DNA of 64,000 bases from Ligula intestinalis (lineage: Eukaryota > Platyhelminthes > Cestoda > Diphyllobothriidea > Diphyllobothriidae): NCBI GenBank assembly GCA_036362985.1, contig JAYGXS010000006.1, positions 9,404,718 to 9,468,717 on the forward strand, read 5' to 3'. Below, one piece after another: positions 23,106-33,540 of this stretch (the stretch's first letter is position 1; every line of letters starts with the position of its first letter). The translations under genes were made by a program, and so were the position numbers. Below the pieces are notes generated by a model. The model did not search any database. It was not told the DNA's origin and worked only from the letters and a program-made list of their open reading frames with translations.

Positions 23106-23214
23106 TTAATTCAAATTAACTTAGTCTACGCCTCCTGCCTCTTGGGACTTCAGCTTCAAACGTTATGACTTGCGGCGTGAATTTAATCACAGTTAGATCG
23201 ATTTTATCCACTTG

Positions 23215-23480
23215 GTAAATTCTGCTTGGGTGGTCAGCTTGCTGTACTGTATTTATGGATTGCATACGAGCGGAAAATTTGGGCGGGTAAAATCGATCCC
23301 AGTGTGATTAAACTAACGGTGCAAGGCATGGCGTTTGTAGCCCACGTGGTAGGGCTCTGGCTACGCAAAAGGCCTCTCCTGTCATGCATCTTCGACGCCC
23401 ACAAACATCGCCAGTTTTTCCACGATTTTGTCAAATTTATCAAGAAAACCAGCCAAAACTCCCTAAGCATTGTTGACGGA
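23215..23480 (+). mobile_element. tRNA-derived SINE in duplication unit 2
   Basis: Box A-like TAGCCCACGTGGTAGGGC is at about 23337-23354, and a decayed box B-like CATCTTCGACGCC follows. The leader TGGATTGCATACGAGCGGAA matches the leaders of other copies. Sequence at 23140-23215 is a partial minus-strand SINE, as in unit 1. Confidence 0.65.
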
Positions 23481-23964
23481 AATAAAAAAATAGTTAATCC
23501 AGTGTTAGAATGCACTAGTGATAAAAATAAATATTAGATAATAGTAGAACGTTTTGCTGATGCCTTACCTTTGTTAGGGCAATGCCTTTCTGTGGCGTTG
23601 GTGTGTGCCGCTATGATGGATAGACCATTGGTTTCGAAAATCACCACCATTGCCCCACGGGCAGTAAACTGCTGTTAATTATTAATGAACACCATGTGCC
23701 GCGATGCTAGACAAATACACTTACACAATTCTAGTCTCCAGTGTTTCCTTAAATATTCGTTTTGAGTTAGCCATGTTGATACAACATTGAGCGCCATCAA
23801 TGCTTGATATGTGCTTTATCATAAGGCTGTATGACTTTTTTAATGTTTAACATAACCACCAGCTTCTGTTTCTCTGTTTTTTATTATATTTTTGGATGTT
23901 TTTTTTCGGGTGCGATTCAAGATACATGAGTGGTGATGACCTTCTGACACATAGTCACCTTTTA

Positions 23965-24780
23965 TTTTTGCGCCTCATAGTTCCTGCCGGGCGACAGTCT
24001 CGTCTCCCCCAATGCAGCCACTCTCTTCTAGAATTTTGGCATCAAGCACCAGAACATTAATTTTTTTTTATATTAAGGCAAGGTTTGACTCTGCCAACAT
24101 CCAACAGGAGATGGACAAATTGAAAAAGTTTGTTTAAGACTCTTCCTTCTACCATCTTCTCTCACGTCCAGGCATTTTTTGTCCGTAATATTTCATCTAA
24201 TGACCCATATACTCAGTTTAAGACAGTGCTCTGCCTTTGACTCTGCTGCCTGATATTCAGTTCTATCATTATCTTTTAAATGAAGTGGCTTATGGCAACA
24301 GCAAACTGCCAAAACCTTTCCATCGTATGCGTTTCCTTGTTTGGAACATTACAATTAATTCATCAGAAAGATGTTCTTAAAACGGCTCGCCTTATCTTTC
24401 CGAACGATTTATGTTTAAGGCTTGTTTGATTTTGATTTATCAAAGTTAGCTGAAATGGCTGAACTTATGATGAAGGCTGAGTGTCTGCCCATCGTAACAG
24501 TTGCATAAGTTTCGCAACTTGTAACTGCGTCCACCTATGAGTTGTCCAAGCTCAGTGCACAGATTGATCGTCTTTCGGTAGATTGCGCCGGCCTACCAGT
24601 CCATTCTGACGTCCATTCAGCCACGACTGGTGTCGTTCTCGCTTTCGCTCAAGAACGACCAACATCAGTTAGTACCATAGAAATTTCGATACGAAACCGA
24701 GGCGCGCTATTTCACCCTGCTTATTCAGGTCCCCACTGTGAAACCCCCTCGGCCGGAGGCTAAATGCCACCGAGCTGTCT
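23965..24780 (+). pseudogene. Ty3/gypsy gag remnant, unit 2
   Basis: Shares with unit 1 the blocks around TTTTGGCATCAAGCACCAGAA and AGGAGATGGACAAA, and the C-terminal LSAQIDRLSVDCAG read at 24548-24589 in an open frame of 73 codons (24542-24763). The Cys/His segment is decayed. No intact gag frame remains. Confidence 0.65.
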
Positions 24781-24784
24781 GGCA

Positions 24785-25080
24785 ACTCTCTAGGTCTACG
24801 CCCTGTTTACGTCTGCAATAGCAAAAGCGACAGACGTTCCTTTGTTGATACTGGCGCTCTAATTAGAGTTATTTTGCATATTCCAATGACTGACGTTGCC
24901 CAAAACACGTTTTTATGCTCTAGGCCGTAAACTGTTCCCCCATAACAACTTTAAATTTTGTTAACTTTTAGTTGACTGTGTTATCTGGTGCCTCCTTATT
25001 GTTGGTGGCTGATGTTCTGAACGCGATCCCAATGTTGACCTTTTAGCCGCTCATGGAAGCGAAAGTACGAGCCCCAGGAC
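24785..25080 (+). pseudogene. Ty3/gypsy protease remnant, unit 2
   Basis: RSFVDTGALIRVI is read at 24835-24873, so the retropepsin Asp-Thr-Gly motif and following hydrophobic strand are better kept than in unit 1. The second conserved block is present in decayed form near 25005-25060. Confidence 0.65.
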
Positions 25081-25369
25081 GTAAATGAGAAGAAAAAAAT
25101 GTGATCGCTTGAAAGTGACGTGCATTGGCCTTTTCTGGTTGACTGCAGACAACTTTGCCATTCATAAGCACGTGCCTTTTCTCTCCATAAAATGCTTTCC
25201 CGCAACATCAGCTTCCAGTCTTCTGTCGATGCTTCACCTGAATCCGAATTGTCCATTTTGGACATTATTCGTCCAGTAACCCTATCTGAGCAAGCCACAT
25301 TTATCATTTCCCCACGCTAGTTTTCACCACATAAAACGACTGGCTTTCTCGGTTTCTTTCGTCCTCGCC

Positions 25370-25700
25370 ATCTTGCAGCTGCCAAATTGGAATTGGACGA
25401 TGTTACACCAAGGCATTATTCGACAATATAACTGTAGGAGTTTATGCCTTTGCACATGGTTCCTACACCACAGGTAGATGGCTTGCGTCCTTGAGGTGAT
25501 GATTGAGCCCTGCGAATATCACTTTGGCTGATCAGTACCCAGAACTGTCGCTACAGGATTTTACCGGAGCTCCATTCGACAAGCCCAAATCCTCAAATAT
25601 TGACCTTGTCCGGCCTTTTGGAAAAGGCCCAGTGTCCCGGAGAAACTTCCGAAACGGCTGTAACCCTTTTCCCCTGGCCCAATACCCTTAACTCGTTCCA
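25370..25700 (+). pseudogene. Ty3/gypsy reverse transcriptase, N-terminal half, unit 2
   Basis: MLHQGIIRQYN at 25399-25431 and the F(T/A)GA(P/L)FDKPKSSN block at 25560-25600 mirror unit 1. It has more frameshifts than unit 1 in the middle and also ends before the catalytic YxDD motif. Confidence 0.65.
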
Positions 25701-25970
25701 AGCGGCCTGCAGCTGCCAAGTTGCAGTTTGTCCAAATGTGGCATTGACAGACAGTTTTATAGTTTATGGGCATCACTTTTTGCATATGGTTCCTAAACTG
25801 CGAATGGACGATTGGCATCCTCGCGGCGATTAGGAAGCTCCGACCTATATCACTTTGCCTACTCGGTAACGAGATAAACGTGTATAAGATTTTGCAGGCG
25901 CTCTATTCGGCAAGTACAAATTTCCAAAGTTTCACGTTGCCCAACCTTACAGTAAATGCTGTTGCCCAGG
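25700..25970 (+). repeat. second copy of the RT finger segment inside unit 2
   Basis: CTGCCAAGTTGCAGTTTGTC...ATGGTTCCTAAACTGCGAATGG repeats the RT start, and LRMDDWHPRGDYRKLRP (25800-25850) is a better-kept version of the WRPxGDYRxLN motif. It continues into a second, decayed GALYSAS block. Confidence 0.6.
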
Positions 25971-26274
25971 AGGATGGTCAGAAAACGTCTAAAACCTCGC
26001 CCTCTTCCGAGTCTACAAGTGTTTGCGTTTGCTTTCAGACTTTGTAATACCTCTCGAAAGCATTCTCGAGGTAAGTCGATAGAACGACGCATGTTCGACA
26101 CACTGCGTATGCCTATATTAACATAATGGTGACCAACTCTTAAGCCGGAAACACAAAGAACATCTCACAACGATGGTCGACCATCTCTAAATATTTGGCT
26201 TTGTCGATTGAATGAAAAATTTGGCGTTCAAGGTATCTGCATGGATAAGTAAGAAGAGGTGCAGAGCACCAGGT

Positions 26275-26640
26275 AAATTGATTTATTGTCCAGACCTTTC
26301 AGGCTCCTACATGGGTCCATCCTCAGAGATATTCAAAGAGCAATAATCAGAGGCCGAAGAAACCCAAAAGCCTAAAGGCTGACTGTTGAGACATGGTACC
26401 AGATGCCTACTCCGTCAGCAGGCATCTATACCTCCCTGCGGCCTGCAAAGTCTTACGCCATTTTGTAAGCAAAGGAAGAGGACCCCACAACGAACTGGCC
26501 AGTAGCGGACGCAGAATAACCGGGGCACTATACCGTGATGAAAAGTGATTGCACGTATTACTGTTAATGACTTCGAACGACCTCCGACATCACTGAAAGT
26601 TAATAAGCGTATAACACTATAATTGCCTTCCCCACGTCCA
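26275..26640 (-). mobile_element. PLE family A end with hammerhead ribozyme, minus copy
   Basis: The minus strand carries a hammerhead core: CTGAGGA (26326-26320), a GGxCC/GGxCC-type stem II, then GAAA (26300-26297) followed by GGTCTGGACAATAAAT. The order and spacing match type I hammerheads of Penelope-like elements, where a very short stem III (here AGGU) is normal. Sequence upstream on the minus strand (26640-26340) has a diverged relative at 37650-37900. Confidence 0.6.
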
Positions 26641-26740
26641 TCCATTTTTGGTTGATGTTTCTTACGTCTTGACTTTGTGATTGTCGCTGGCAGTTTATTG
26701 CGCTATGAACATGAAATTACCATCCTTTTGGTTGCTGCTT

Positions 26741-26791
26741 CTTATCTCTGAAGATAGATTGCTGTAAGATGTCAAAAACTCAGAACAATAA
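26741..26791 (+). ncRNA. PLE-A hammerhead-like motif (decayed)
   Basis: TTATCTCTGAAGA has the intact 5' core at 26748-26754. The 3' core reads CAAAAACTCAGAACAATAAA in place of GAAAxxTCxGACAATAAA. Stem II is poorly paired. It faces away from the minus-strand ribozyme at 26281-26335, about 0.4 kb away. Confidence 0.45.
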
Positions 26792-26799
26792 ATTAATTT

Positions 26800-26999
26800 A
26801 TCAGGTACTCGACACGTCTTCTTCGTTATCTATCTGGCGTTGTCCCCAACCTGGCCAATTGCCTCTTCGATTTTCTCTCTGTCATGTTCTTCGGACACCT
26901 GCTTGAAACTAAAGGCATTCATTCTGTGCCTGCCAAGGTTGCGGCCATCTATACTTTAAGCAGTAATTCAAGAACTTCTGGCAACGGCACCATTGTCTC
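26800..26999. other. PLE-like flank, not resolved
   Basis: Less A+T-rich than its surroundings. A nuclease upstream part (…CTGTGCCTGCC…) may lie here but I cannot read a frame. Confidence 0.3.
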
Positions 27000-27240
27000 A
27001 TTCACGGAGACCTGGCCACACATTCAAAATAGATGAGGCCAACCTTTTCGCAAGAGTTGACAATCGGTTGAGCCAAGAATTGCTTCAGTTATGTTTCATG
27101 GGCCCTAATCCGTAGACAAGTGCAACGATTTGCCCAATCCATATTCGGTGCTGAGACTCAATTTGGCCAAAAGAAGTCGCCCTTTGGGAAACGGCCGGCC
27201 AACCGCGTCATCTTGCGCCAACACATGGGGGTCGGATGGC
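27000..27240 (+). pseudogene. PLE family B GIY-YIG endonuclease, C-terminal fragment
   Basis: KIDEANLFARVDNRLSQELL at about 27028-27087 and CFMGPNP, then TSATICPIHIRC, match the C-terminal part of the PLE-B nuclease seen at 60346-60650 and 47917-48453 (there RVSRELLASWFAGSKS and GPQSTNKCNDF). Stops and frameshifts break it. It is followed by a hammerhead-like motif at 27441-27492. Confidence 0.6.
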
Positions 27241-27440
27241 TGAGCCATCATCACGTACGAGTCCACCGCATGTGATGACAGTTCAGCTGGTCAGTGTCTC
27301 CTTGCTGGTCAAAACATTATCAACACGCAAGAAGGCAATTACCGTTCATTGTCCTTGCGTGTAAGCGGTAATGACTGCATCCTAAAACTATTGCAAACTC
27401 CTGTGTATATGCCAAATGTATCCGCCACTAATTTCTTCTT

Positions 27441-27492
27441 ATGTCTCTGGTGATTAACCCGCGATGGACCTCAAAACGTCAGGCGAATAAAA
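27441..27492 (+). ncRNA. PLE-B hammerhead-like motif
   Basis: CTGGTGA (27447-27453; consensus CTGANGA, so A6 is changed) is followed by AAAACGTC and AGGCGAATAAAAG. The minimal stem III (ACGU) and the C at the cleavage position are intact; the G of GAAA is A here. Two core changes make activity unlikely. Confidence 0.55.
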
Positions 27493-27499
27493 GTAGTGT

Positions 27500-28260
27500 A
27501 GGTCATCTGCTCTCGGACGGGTGCAGCCCGTTCCCTAGTCTGGTCGGGTCCGAGATGATGTCTGGTGGCAGTAAACCTATGTAGGTCCGTTTCCAAGTCG
27601 ATTAAGGCCAACAAACTAAATGAGGCTAGTCTGCTAACGCAGGAATCTTATTGGACGGGTTGAGGTCAAGCTACTATTGATTGAGGCCAGGAAGAGGAGG
27701 GACGATGTGTGTATTCATCAGCCGTGAGGGATCGCAGTGATTGAGGTGAAGCACGTCGGAAACGGTGTTCGCGAGAAGTCATTTGCGCAGATTGACCACG
27801 CCTGTGTCGTCACGAGTGAGGAGGAAGTTGGGATGTAGACCTTCCACAGCAAAAAAACATTTCCCCTCCTGCGCAAAAAATACGAGGAGGTCTTAACCTT
27901 GGACTGCATCGAAGCTGTTTTCTCGAACATTCCCTCGGTCGAGCCCTGTGCCCCCCTTTCACCTGGGTTCCCACCCCCCATCCTGTCTGCTACCTATTCC
28001 ACCACATCGTCTGACTCTATCTCCTTCCAAACGACATCCTAACATTCTCACTACAAATCACTGTTGCCCTGGGCCTCCTGCATATATCACCCACAGTGGA
28101 CGCCACGTTCAATTTACTTTCCTTGTTTGGACTTCTATCTCTTTTCTTGTCATTTTTTACATCGCCTTCAGTCCAGCCGGGGGTACTGGGAAGAGGTGTT
28201 CAACTAACTGACCTGGAACTTTATTGTCTCCTTTTTTATAACTCTTCGTTTGTTAAAACC
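27500..28260. other. GC-richer unassigned block, C-rich in the middle
   Basis: 27500-27960 is markedly less A+T-rich than its surroundings, and 27930-28045 is C-rich. Open frames on both strands (27718-27981 minus, 27948-28211 plus) lack recognisable domains. It resembles retroelement 3' regions in composition but I cannot place it. Confidence 0.3.
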
Positions 28261-28879
28261 TATTAAATACAAAACTGAAGATGGAACGCCGCTTAACAGG
28301 TGTTTTGTGAGAAGATAGTAAGAGTTTTTTAATATCTTATATACCTACCAGCTATTTTTTTCCGTTCATCTTCAAATTATTCAATGTTAGTACGGATGAT
28401 TAACAAATTATAAGTCGCCAGTAGTAAAGACAGCGTCTTGAACCATATGAAGGCGATATAAATCCCTCGTCGAATTTAATGGTCATTATGTCGCCAGCTG
28501 CCTTTAATTCCAGACGGCTCCGATCGCCGCAGTATGCTCTGAAATATCAAAATATGGGTGATGTGCTTTGCCCACGCAGCAAACATAAATCTTACTCCGG
28601 ACTGAGATGGTGAACACAGCAAGGCTAGCAAACACAATTCGTGCTGTTATCAATTTCTTATGAGCATTTTGCTTTATAACGGCATTCTTCTTTGAAATTG
28701 AGAATTCTTAACCTTCTTCCCTCCTTATATCTGCCTCCAGCAGGTGGTCTTAGCTATAGCATCGCAAAACGTCTTATGTCAGATGCTATTGCCCAGAGTA
28801 TTACGAACATCGGAATGGTGCTGACACTCAAACATTATTTTAAAATTTTCGAAGGTCTGGTTGCAAATTCTAGAAGATA

Positions 28880-28965
28880 AAATGGCAAATTTACACCCTT
28901 TTTCGATCAATTATCATCAGGCCTGCATATTTATACCGTGATTAACTATGCGCGATGGTAAAAAA
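28880..28965 (-). mobile_element. LINE-like 3' tail only
   Basis: On the minus strand, TATAAATATGCAGGCCTGATG then ATAATTGATCGAAAAA matches the terminal tail of the element at 4018-4080. No coding part is visible upstream on that strand. Confidence 0.45.
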
Positions 28966-30879
28966 TAATTTGTCAAGACAAATTGCCCACGTTTTCAAAA
29001 CAAGGCAAGTTATTCACCCAGACTCACTAATTTTCTTAATTCACAAGGTGATTTCTAGCTTCTTATGCCAAGGCCTATAAACCTGTCATGTTTTTATAAA
29101 TGCCAAGATAACTAAATTCGCACATGAACTAAGACCCGGTAAGTGATACTTAATTGCGTCAGGTAGATGCGGTTTTCTTTTCCATAAGCAAATTTAAACT
29201 GATGAAATTGGCAAAAATTAGATTTGTGAATCAAAACTTTTCGAATGCCTCAAATATAGGAACATCGAATGTGCATGGTAATGCTCGAGCAACAATTAAT
29301 TTTTATTATTGTATGCATTTTTTATTGAGTATGATTTCGTGGAAGCAAGGGTTCATGGTACGTGCAGTTCAAGTTATGCTATGGACAGAATTATTTTTGA
29401 AAGGCAGCTTTTAATATAACGTCCACTAGGAAAAGATTGAGAACTAAGTCGAACTATGTTCTACTTTGCTGTTCCCTGCGACAATTTCTTGTAACGATTA
29501 GTCACGCTTGATCATCACAATATCAGTTACTTAACGAACCATTTTGCGACTTGCCCATCAAAGCACTACCCAAAGACCACATCAAAAAAGAACCTCGTTG
29601 CCGTTTATGCTCAACTGTTTATTGATGTTTAATAAACCCGAAATGGTTGACAAATATTGCTAGATTAAGGAATTCTTTATCATTCAAATATAAAAATAAG
29701 CAACTTGATATCCTTCGGTCATCGTGCAGACAACTAAGAGACCGGCAAACGTCTTAGATAGCCAGTATCGTAAATGTCGAAACAGTTTCACCAATCAAAC
29801 ATACCCTTATTCCTATCTACGGTCTCATCAGTGGTTTCGAAGGGTTTATGATCATTTTCCATACTTGTGAATTACAGCAAGTTTTCGGGAAGAGTCCGCT
29901 TATCACAGATCCCTTTGGGGTGCCTTTTATCAACCGTAGTTCGAGCCAAAGTAAACAACAAGCCCAAGGATTTTTTTCAGAGCGGCTCGTATGCGTGCAG
30001 ATTAAATAAAATAACTATATATATTTTTCCATATATAATTGGGTTTTCTACAACAGCGTTTTCGTTCAAGTTCTTTTTTTTCCTCATTGTAAAACATCGT
30101 TAGCTGAAATGATGATGCTTCCCCCTGCAGTGTCGGACGTGTGCACACTCCTAATGAAAAGCGTCATTGATGCGTCTCGCCGACGGCATAGCGGTAACTA
30201 GTCTATTCACGATAGAAGCAAACAGGCGATTCCCGGTAGACGGCCAGAAGACTGTGTCTACCATTATTCTGCAGGCTTGCCTCAAAATTCGGCCCAAAAT
30301 AATAAAACAACGTCAGCTCAATAAACGTCCTGACCTAGAAGTCTACTGAAGATAGACGTTTTGAAGTAAATTGTATTAAGGATCAAAGGCACACTGCATA
30401 ACATTTTTTTGTTCGTTTAACGCTTGCTAGTTTTTGTGTACTCGCCCTTTTCGGCTGCCCACTCACATTTAGCTAGCACCAATGTTATATAGTAAAATGA
30501 ACCTGAATCTGGGTTTTGCCGAACTGCATTTGGATTATCAATCAGGATACAAGTTAATGCAGTTCATGCCACAACTACTTTACTAACCAGTGCCAGAAAT
30601 GATCCTCGTAAAAGCTGCTTACCTGAAATGCTATACGAAATCTACGAGTAATATATTTGCAGTACGCGCAAAAAACATGCGAATTTCATAACTTTGAAAA
30701 ATTTTCATCGTTACTCGCATATAAGTGTACATGCAGACAGGAAAAAATATAAATAATAGTTAACTTCACGGGCATATTTAGAAATTAAAAGAAGACGAAG
30801 AAGTATTAAGGGTTTAAAAAGAAAAAAAAAATAATATGTTCCCGATCCGCAAACGTAATAAATTTAAATATTTTGTTTA
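28966..30879. other. no gene seen
   Basis: Frames of 60-86 codons (for example 29154-29414) lack domains, splice context or relatives. The patch 30100-30360 is less A+T-rich but not recognised. Confidence 0.45.
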
Positions 30880-32185
30880 TTTAAAAACTTTACGTAGCCA
30901 CTTTGTTAAGTCAAACGTTTTTGTGTAGGCGACCACGAATGGATGAGTTTTATTGAATATCGTTCAATTAAGTCTGGCAGTATTTTCTTCGTTGTCAATG
31001 TCTTCATGTATAAATTGATAAATTGCGCTTCTGTTCTTATTTTAAATCAAAACTTTTAACATAAAATATGTATAAGGAGCACTCACCGGAAAAGTGTTTT
31101 TGATTAGAAGTCATTATAGAAAATCACCATGTGGGTCATATTTAGAAATGCCTCAAAGCAGCAAACCACATTTTCGAGCGTACAGAAAGTCCGATAGATA
31201 ACTCGGATACTTTTTTTCCTAAGATTATTAAAAATACTTTCTATAATATATAACCTCCTTAAATGTGCTTTACTGAGATATCCAGCTGACTAAATTCTGT
31301 GTATGTTTATAGTTTCCAAGGTTGTCATAAAGAAATTAAAGACTTCTTACAATTGTTTTAATCAACTTGAAGATAAACGAATCAACTTGACTGAAAATGA
31401 AAAAGCTCAGTTTTCTCTTTATAGGGTAGTATTTTTCACCATAGTGGATTACTTTAAGTATATGTTGGAAGCTTCCAAAAGCAAACAATATTGGCCATAT
31501 ATATGACCATTTTTTGAAATAATATTTATTCTTCTGTCTGTTACGATTCTAAAACTACGCATACGCGAAACATAAAGTTGACAAAAAGTATATTTCTACA
31601 TGACATACATTTAAGAAGGCCTGTTTAACCTTACCTTCATTGTAAGATACGCGGACACTTTGCAAATTTGCCAAGGTGAGTGGTGCGGTTTAAAAATATA
31701 CGATAAAACTTATTTTTAGTGTATTTTTTTGCAGAACAACTTCAGAGGTTAGCCAAAAGAAATTTTTAAAACGTAAATCATTCCACATTTCTTAAAATAA
31801 TTGAGATTCCTTCACCTTAGTTTGACTTGAATCTGAACAATTTCAGACAAAATTTTACAATTTTGGTAAAGGATATCTTTATACGTATTAACTTATTTTG
31901 CAGTTCACCCGTAGTATAATCAACATTAATGAGATGCTTGTTTCTGTTTTATGTAATAGCATAGGATATTCCTCCGATACTACACCTAAATTCCCAAAAA
32001 TTAATGCTAATTTCTCTTTAAGAAATTGACTATAGTGAAGATTAAGTAACTAAGGGGCTTTCGCTGAAATAAATTAACTCAATGAATCAAAATAATGTGA
32101 CAAAATATATGCTATTGTACAAAGACAAATTTCGTCATAAAAGTTGCATGGTCTTTAGCGAATACTGTTTACTTTCAGCAACAAA
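30880..32185 (-). repeat. dispersed repeat G, copy 2
   Basis: Co-linear with 7540-8790. Landmarks include GAAATGCCTCxAAxCAG, CCTAAGATTAxTAAAAA, CTTGACTGAAAAT (copy 1 TTTGACTGAAAAT) and a shared TTTCTCTTxAAGAAA. The minus-strand residues DRRINIISKNGHIYGQYCL align with copy 1. Frames are broken. No TIR, LTR or target-site duplication was seen at the ends. Confidence 0.55.
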
Positions 32186-32434
32186 TGGTCACCTTTATCC
32201 AGAGGGCTTGAACTGTGTTGTGAACACCAAGGGGTTTTAAATATAAAAATAAAAGCATCGCCCAATTACGCAGGTTGTTCATGTGACACTTCAGCGTCGT
32301 GTGGTGTTTACATGCGAGTTTTTTATTTAAAATTGTGTATCAGAAATTTATTCAGTGAAAAAAACGTGTGTCAAATGTATATTTCTATAGTAAAATGCAA
32401 TAGACATTAAAAACTGATTTAACCTGCCATTTCG

Positions 32435-32675
32435 GAACTGGTAAATCTGACTCACTTGTGAAATATTTGCGGCCTCGTTCAGATTCGAATCCACAGATTA
32501 GAAGAAGCCTTTGCGCAGCCAATACTCACGAGACCCACCATCCACCGTATATTAAATCACACTCAAGTCATTTTGCGTGCCTAGCTTTAGTGCACGTATG
32601 GATTCCACCAATACGGACGCAGTAAGCTGGTTGCCAGGCAGAAGTCCTTAAGTAATTGTTATTACTCTATAATTA
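32435..32675 (-). mobile_element. tRNA-derived SINE
   Basis: On the minus strand, GGATTCGAATCT is box B-like, and the leader (AACCAGCTTACTGCGTCCGT, ATTGGTGGAATCCATACG) matches the leader of other copies. Box A is decayed (GTGAGTATTGGCTGCGC). Confidence 0.6.
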
Positions 32676-32824
32676 TTAGCCTGCGCATCGATCAATTATC
32701 AGTAGCTTTGCGGAACACAGTTGGTTGATCCGACTAAAAATGCATTATTCCAGGATGGGCGTATCCTGAGGAATAGGTCGGTGTACAAAAAATAAAATTT
32801 ACTCCCGATCAACAACCGGCTAGC

Positions 32825-32990
32825 CACGAACTCAATGGCTCAATGTTTAGGACGTCTGCCCCTGACCGGCGAGGCGCCAGTTCAAAACTCGCGTGCGGTG
32901 ACAATTTCAGCTGCTTCTCTAGAGTTGGCTGCCTGTGACTGATGAGGGCCAATAGCCCGAAATAGCTTTTTCGCAGTACGCCAAGTGTGT
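32825..32990 (+). mobile_element. ribozyme-bearing SINE 1 (tRNA-like head plus hammerhead)
   Basis: A tRNA-like head has box A-like TGGCTCAATGTTTAGG (32836-32851) and box B-like AGTTCAAAACT (about 32879-32889). A complete hammerhead follows within 40 bases (see 32925-32984). This arrangement is known from the schistosome Sm-alpha SINE, which couples a pol III promoter to a hammerhead. This family differs in sequence from the ordinary tRNA-SINEs nearby. A second copy lies at 54838-55070. Confidence 0.7.
32925..32984 (+). ncRNA. type I hammerhead ribozyme
   Basis: Read directly: core CTGATGA (32939-32945), stem II GGGC/GCCC with loop CAATA (32946-32958), core GAAA (32959-32962), then a minimal stem III AUAG/CUUU with one U-U mismatch, and U at the cleavage position (32970). 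Inner stem I is CTGTGA (32933-32938) with TCGCAG (32971-32976), 6 bp including one G-U. A 3x3 internal loop TGC/TAC follows, then outer stem I TTGGC (32925-32929) with GCCAA (32980-32984), 5 bp. Every conserved core base is present. The weak stem III suggests dimer-assisted or slow cleavage, as in other minimal type I hammerheads. Confidence 0.75.
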
Positions 32991-33540
32991 CTGCCGGAAC
33001 AGTGTTATAACTTTGTGTGTTCCTGTGTCAACACTGGTAATGTCCCCCAGTTAGGTGTTAGAAACAGACGACATAACAGAATAGCTGATAGTACTATATT
33101 GTTACTAGTTCTGTTTGTACATGAGCATTGTCGTCTGCGTCCGTCACCAACGTGTCGCCCGTCGTTGGTCTCGTCTCGGCAGCTTGTCTGATGCTCGCAG
33201 CAGCAGAATTTCGTGTCGCAGATAGCACGCCTCGGCAACAGAGTGCGCCTTCTATTAGCGGCGTCGTATTTACGAACCAACAGCCTTTGTTCCCTATTGG
33301 CCCCTCTGCATGCAGTCATCATGGGATGTTCGCAGGATGACAAGTCACACACTCAATGACGCGCGCAAGCGCAGGTGTCCCTTCGCGGCCCTTTTCATGC
33401 GTGACCTCAGAAACTGGCTGGTGACTGTTCGTGCGTCCTCGGGTGTCGGCCTGAAGGTCGCTCTGTTTGCCCGCTCGGCATGCACAAGCAGCCTGTTCGA
33501 GTCTTTTTTCTCGTGTCCTCAGGACCACCCGAGTTATGCC
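32991..33540. other. GC-rich block next to ribozyme SINE 1
   Basis: 33120-33530 is unusually GC-rich with many CpGs for this window. Frames on both strands (33005-33352 minus, 115 codons; 33310-33678 plus, 122 codons) have no recognised domain, and their length is partly explained by high GC. It could be a promoter or first-exon CpG-rich region or the body of a retroelement. I cannot decide. Confidence 0.3.

Larger units (their letters stand above)
20371..23107 (+). repeat. tandem duplication, unit 1
   Basis: The unit starts at TAATTCCAATTAAG and ends at GGTACCGAGATAAAC. It matches 23108-25877 co-linearly: SINE, then about 0.5 kb of non-coding sequence, then gypsy gag, protease and RT remnants. 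The offset between matching landmarks is 2.71-2.78 kb (for example box A at 20601 against 23337, retropepsin at 22105 against 24844, RT start at 22595 against 25373). Divergence is considerable but even along the unit, so the SINE was present before duplication. Confidence 0.8.
23108..25877 (+). repeat. tandem duplication, unit 2
   Basis: Co-linear with 20371-23107, as described there. It starts TAATTCAAATTAACTTAG and ends CGGTAACGAGATAAAC. Sequence at 25880-25970 continues as RT-like (ALYSASTNFQSF), slightly beyond where unit 1 stops. Confidence 0.8.
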
